Positions 38,586 through 64,000 of a stretch of 64,000 nucleotides of DNA are shown in pieces. Position 1 is the stretch's first letter. The number at the start of each line of letters is the position of its first letter. Source of the stretch: Paraspadella gotoi (taxonomy: Eukaryota > Chaetognatha); NCBI GenBank assembly GCA_051294375.1, contig CM119265.1, positions 12,451,866 to 12,515,865 on the forward strand. The letters are read 5' to 3'. The notes under the pieces were generated by a model. It worked only from the letters and a program-made list of their open reading frames with translations, had not been told where the DNA came from and did not search any database. Both the position numbers and the translations under genes were made by a program.

Positions 38586-39768
38586 ATACTTGTTCATGAA
38601 GATTGGAGAGAGTTAATTAAGTTGATCTATATATTCCAAAATAAAAAAGCCCATCAATTCAGTCCTTTTGTATTTATTCATGATTGTAATTTAAGATAAA
38701 AATAAACTATCAACGCTGTTCCACGAGCTAGCTCAAACCAGCAATGATTAACTTCCGAAAATGTCTATGATGAATGAATAGGTAAACTGTATCGTATTGG
38801 ATCACTAACAATCTTTCTTGAAACTACGTCTACTCTAAAGATAATAATTAAGAAAACAACGTTTTCGTCAAAGAGAATAAAATTAAACCAAGAACACATG
38901 CGTGGAAGGAAAAAAGTACAGGTTGTTCGTTATATACAAAAGTGGAGATATTAAAAAAATGAATCTGAAGGACGTCTTCATAAAATACAAAATAGACCAG
39001 CACTTCTAAAATATGTAAATATTCGTTTTCAGTAGTCCCTTTTTTGGTCGGAGATATTCCCAACTTGCTTGTGAACATTTTCATCTTTCAGAAGATAACC
39101 TGATACGATGTTGTATTTTTAAATAAGTCATCTCGTCGGATTTGGCAGAGGCCTCAATTTCATCCAGCATCATTTATAATTAATATTATGGCTTATCGAA
39201 AACACGAAATGAAAAATAATAATGAACGGAGCTAATAAGCGAAATAAACTATTAATCGAAAAATCATATAAAAAGTATGGAATAGTTTATATACATTTTG
39301 AAAGCGCCATAATGAATATTACTAAAGTTTTATGCCACTAATACCGGTTTTATACTATTACAAGTAAACGGATATGAATTAAAAATACTTAAAAAGTTTT
39401 TTTCTTAGGGTTACACAATATTCGGACGTTAAAAACTAAACAAGTTTCTCCAAAAAATAAAAAAACCAAATATTAAAGTTCTCCCTATATAATTAAAAAC
39501 ACGTGATTAGTTTAAAAAAACTATTCGATTGTTCATCACAATGAATAGTGTCTCTCCCTCCAGTTTAATCGGCGACTCTTCGGGTCGTTGATTTTTCTCG
39601 ATTCCCGAAATTCAACCCTTAAATCTTTTCGACCAAAGAAAAGAATTATTTTTCTCCCGACCGGAAGGGGGCGTGTCCCTCGAGGGTCGACGCATCCGCG
39701 CCTCATGATTCCTTATCGAGGGCGTTTCCGGTTCCCGCGCGGGACAAAGTGGGCGAGTCTCCCGTTCG
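38586..39768. other. Intergenic region between ZMYND19 and the arrestin gene
   Basis: AT-rich single-copy sequence. ORFs on either strand are short and of biased composition. The two genes converge here (ZMYND19 plus, arrestin minus), so it should hold both 3' ends. Nothing else recognised. Confidence 0.4.
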
Positions 39769-63338
<23,570 letters not shown>

Positions 63339-63654
63339 CTGGAAAAAAAAATAAAACAAAAAAAAAGTATAAAAAAACGATTTGTGTCTGACATCTAGTG
63401 GTTAAAAAAAAGAGTGAAATCGGATTTTCTATGGGAACGCCCCTCTCAAAAAACACTTGTGCAAACCGAGTTTGTTTTGTTGAAAGCTCGTTTGCTTACT
63501 CAATTAGGCTCCCTTTATAATCTTCCACTTTCTTCCCTTCGCCATTTTGTTATTTCAATTTATTTATTTTATTTTTTAGCGATGTTTCCTTTTTATAAGC
63601 ATTTATGATTAAAAAGCCTCGACGAAAGATAATAAATATTAACTCGCTTCCTCA

Positions 63655-63750
63655 GTATTGTTATCATTTTAGCCTTGAACGATTCTCCGTCGCTCTGGTC
63701 GTCGTCGTCGTCGTCGTCGCCTTCAGTGTCGCCGAGTTCGATGACACCGC
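63655..63750 (-). CDS. Candidate additional arrestin exon, unproven
   Basis: The minus strand encodes VIELGDTEG followed by seven Asp and QSDGESFKA, which could be the acidic loop before the KYKYPFEI strand. No donor of the required phase was found, so the exon boundaries are unresolved. Confidence 0.3.
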
Positions 63751-63756
63751 AACGTA

Positions 63757-63796
63757 ATACTAATAACTAATAACTAATAACTAATAACTAATAACT
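63757..63796 (+). repeat. (CTAATAA)n short tandem repeat
   Basis: Five to six copies of a 7-bp unit. On the minus strand it is TTATTAG, which supplies several consecutive AG acceptor-like sites just upstream of the candidate exon. Confidence 0.85.
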
Positions 63797-64000
63797 TCTT
63801 GTTTTCCGTTTATGTCACGGATGCTCAGCACCGTCTTTAATATTCCCTAGCCTTTACCTTCCTTCGTCGAGCCATTTACACTTTTAATTTACATTTAATA
63901 TTTCTGACTTCGAATCTCGTCGTTTTCAAGATAAAATAATGTAATCACTTTTGTGTTTTGCAAGTATCCTATTTCCCTTTTATAAACTTTCGAGAAAATA

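Overview
The window looks like nuclear DNA of an invertebrate animal. Genes are split by GT-AG introns, many only 60-150 bp long. The families recognised (C2H2 zinc finger, ANKRD34-like, ZMYND19, alpha-arrestin) are metazoan, intergenic DNA is AT-rich, (CT)n/(GA)n microsatellites are very common, and several DNA-transposon derivatives are present. I cannot name the phylum from sequence alone. The assembly looks like lightly polished long reads: there are five N gaps, many one-base indels between repeated copies, and at least one probable chimeric inversion.

Layout. 1-4.1 kb: two minus-strand coiled-coil genes, one of which runs off the left edge and one of which ends in a C-terminal membrane anchor. 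4.9-6.1 kb: a single-exon seven-finger C2H2 gene. 6.04-21.53 kb and 21.70-38.58 kb: two copies of the same block in the same orientation. Each copy holds a GGAGCT-rich tract, a hAT-like element containing a large foldback element, an unrecognised minus-strand gene, an ANKRD34-like gene and ZMYND19. In the second copy the ANKRD34-like gene (14 exons) and ZMYND19 (5 exons) read through cleanly with matching splice phases. In the first copy both are broken by many small indels. The join carries an N gap and a stray fragment of the foldback arm, so stacked haplotypes are more likely than a biological duplication.

39.8-63.3 kb: one alpha-arrestin (ARRDC-type) gene on the minus strand, in seven exons, with its 5' end outside the window or unresolved. 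Its 16.8-kb intron (40.6-57.4 kb) holds a tangle of duplicated and inverted Tc1-like transposon DNA, a single-exon gene for a glycosylated two-pass membrane protein, a possible small membrane protein gene, a 24-bp minisatellite carrying four TCACGTGA E-boxes, and an opposite-strand gene encoding coiled-coil and proline-rich segments. Other arrestin introns hold a palindromic MITE and long GA/CT tracts.

Functionally the genes are unrelated housekeeping or signalling genes: ZMYND19 is a MYND adaptor, arrestin-domain proteins are trafficking adaptors, and the rest are coiled-coil scaffolds and a zinc-finger DNA-binding protein. No operon or multi-gene pathway is evident. The most unusual material is the set of nested foldback transposons, the E-box minisatellite and the orphan membrane gene.
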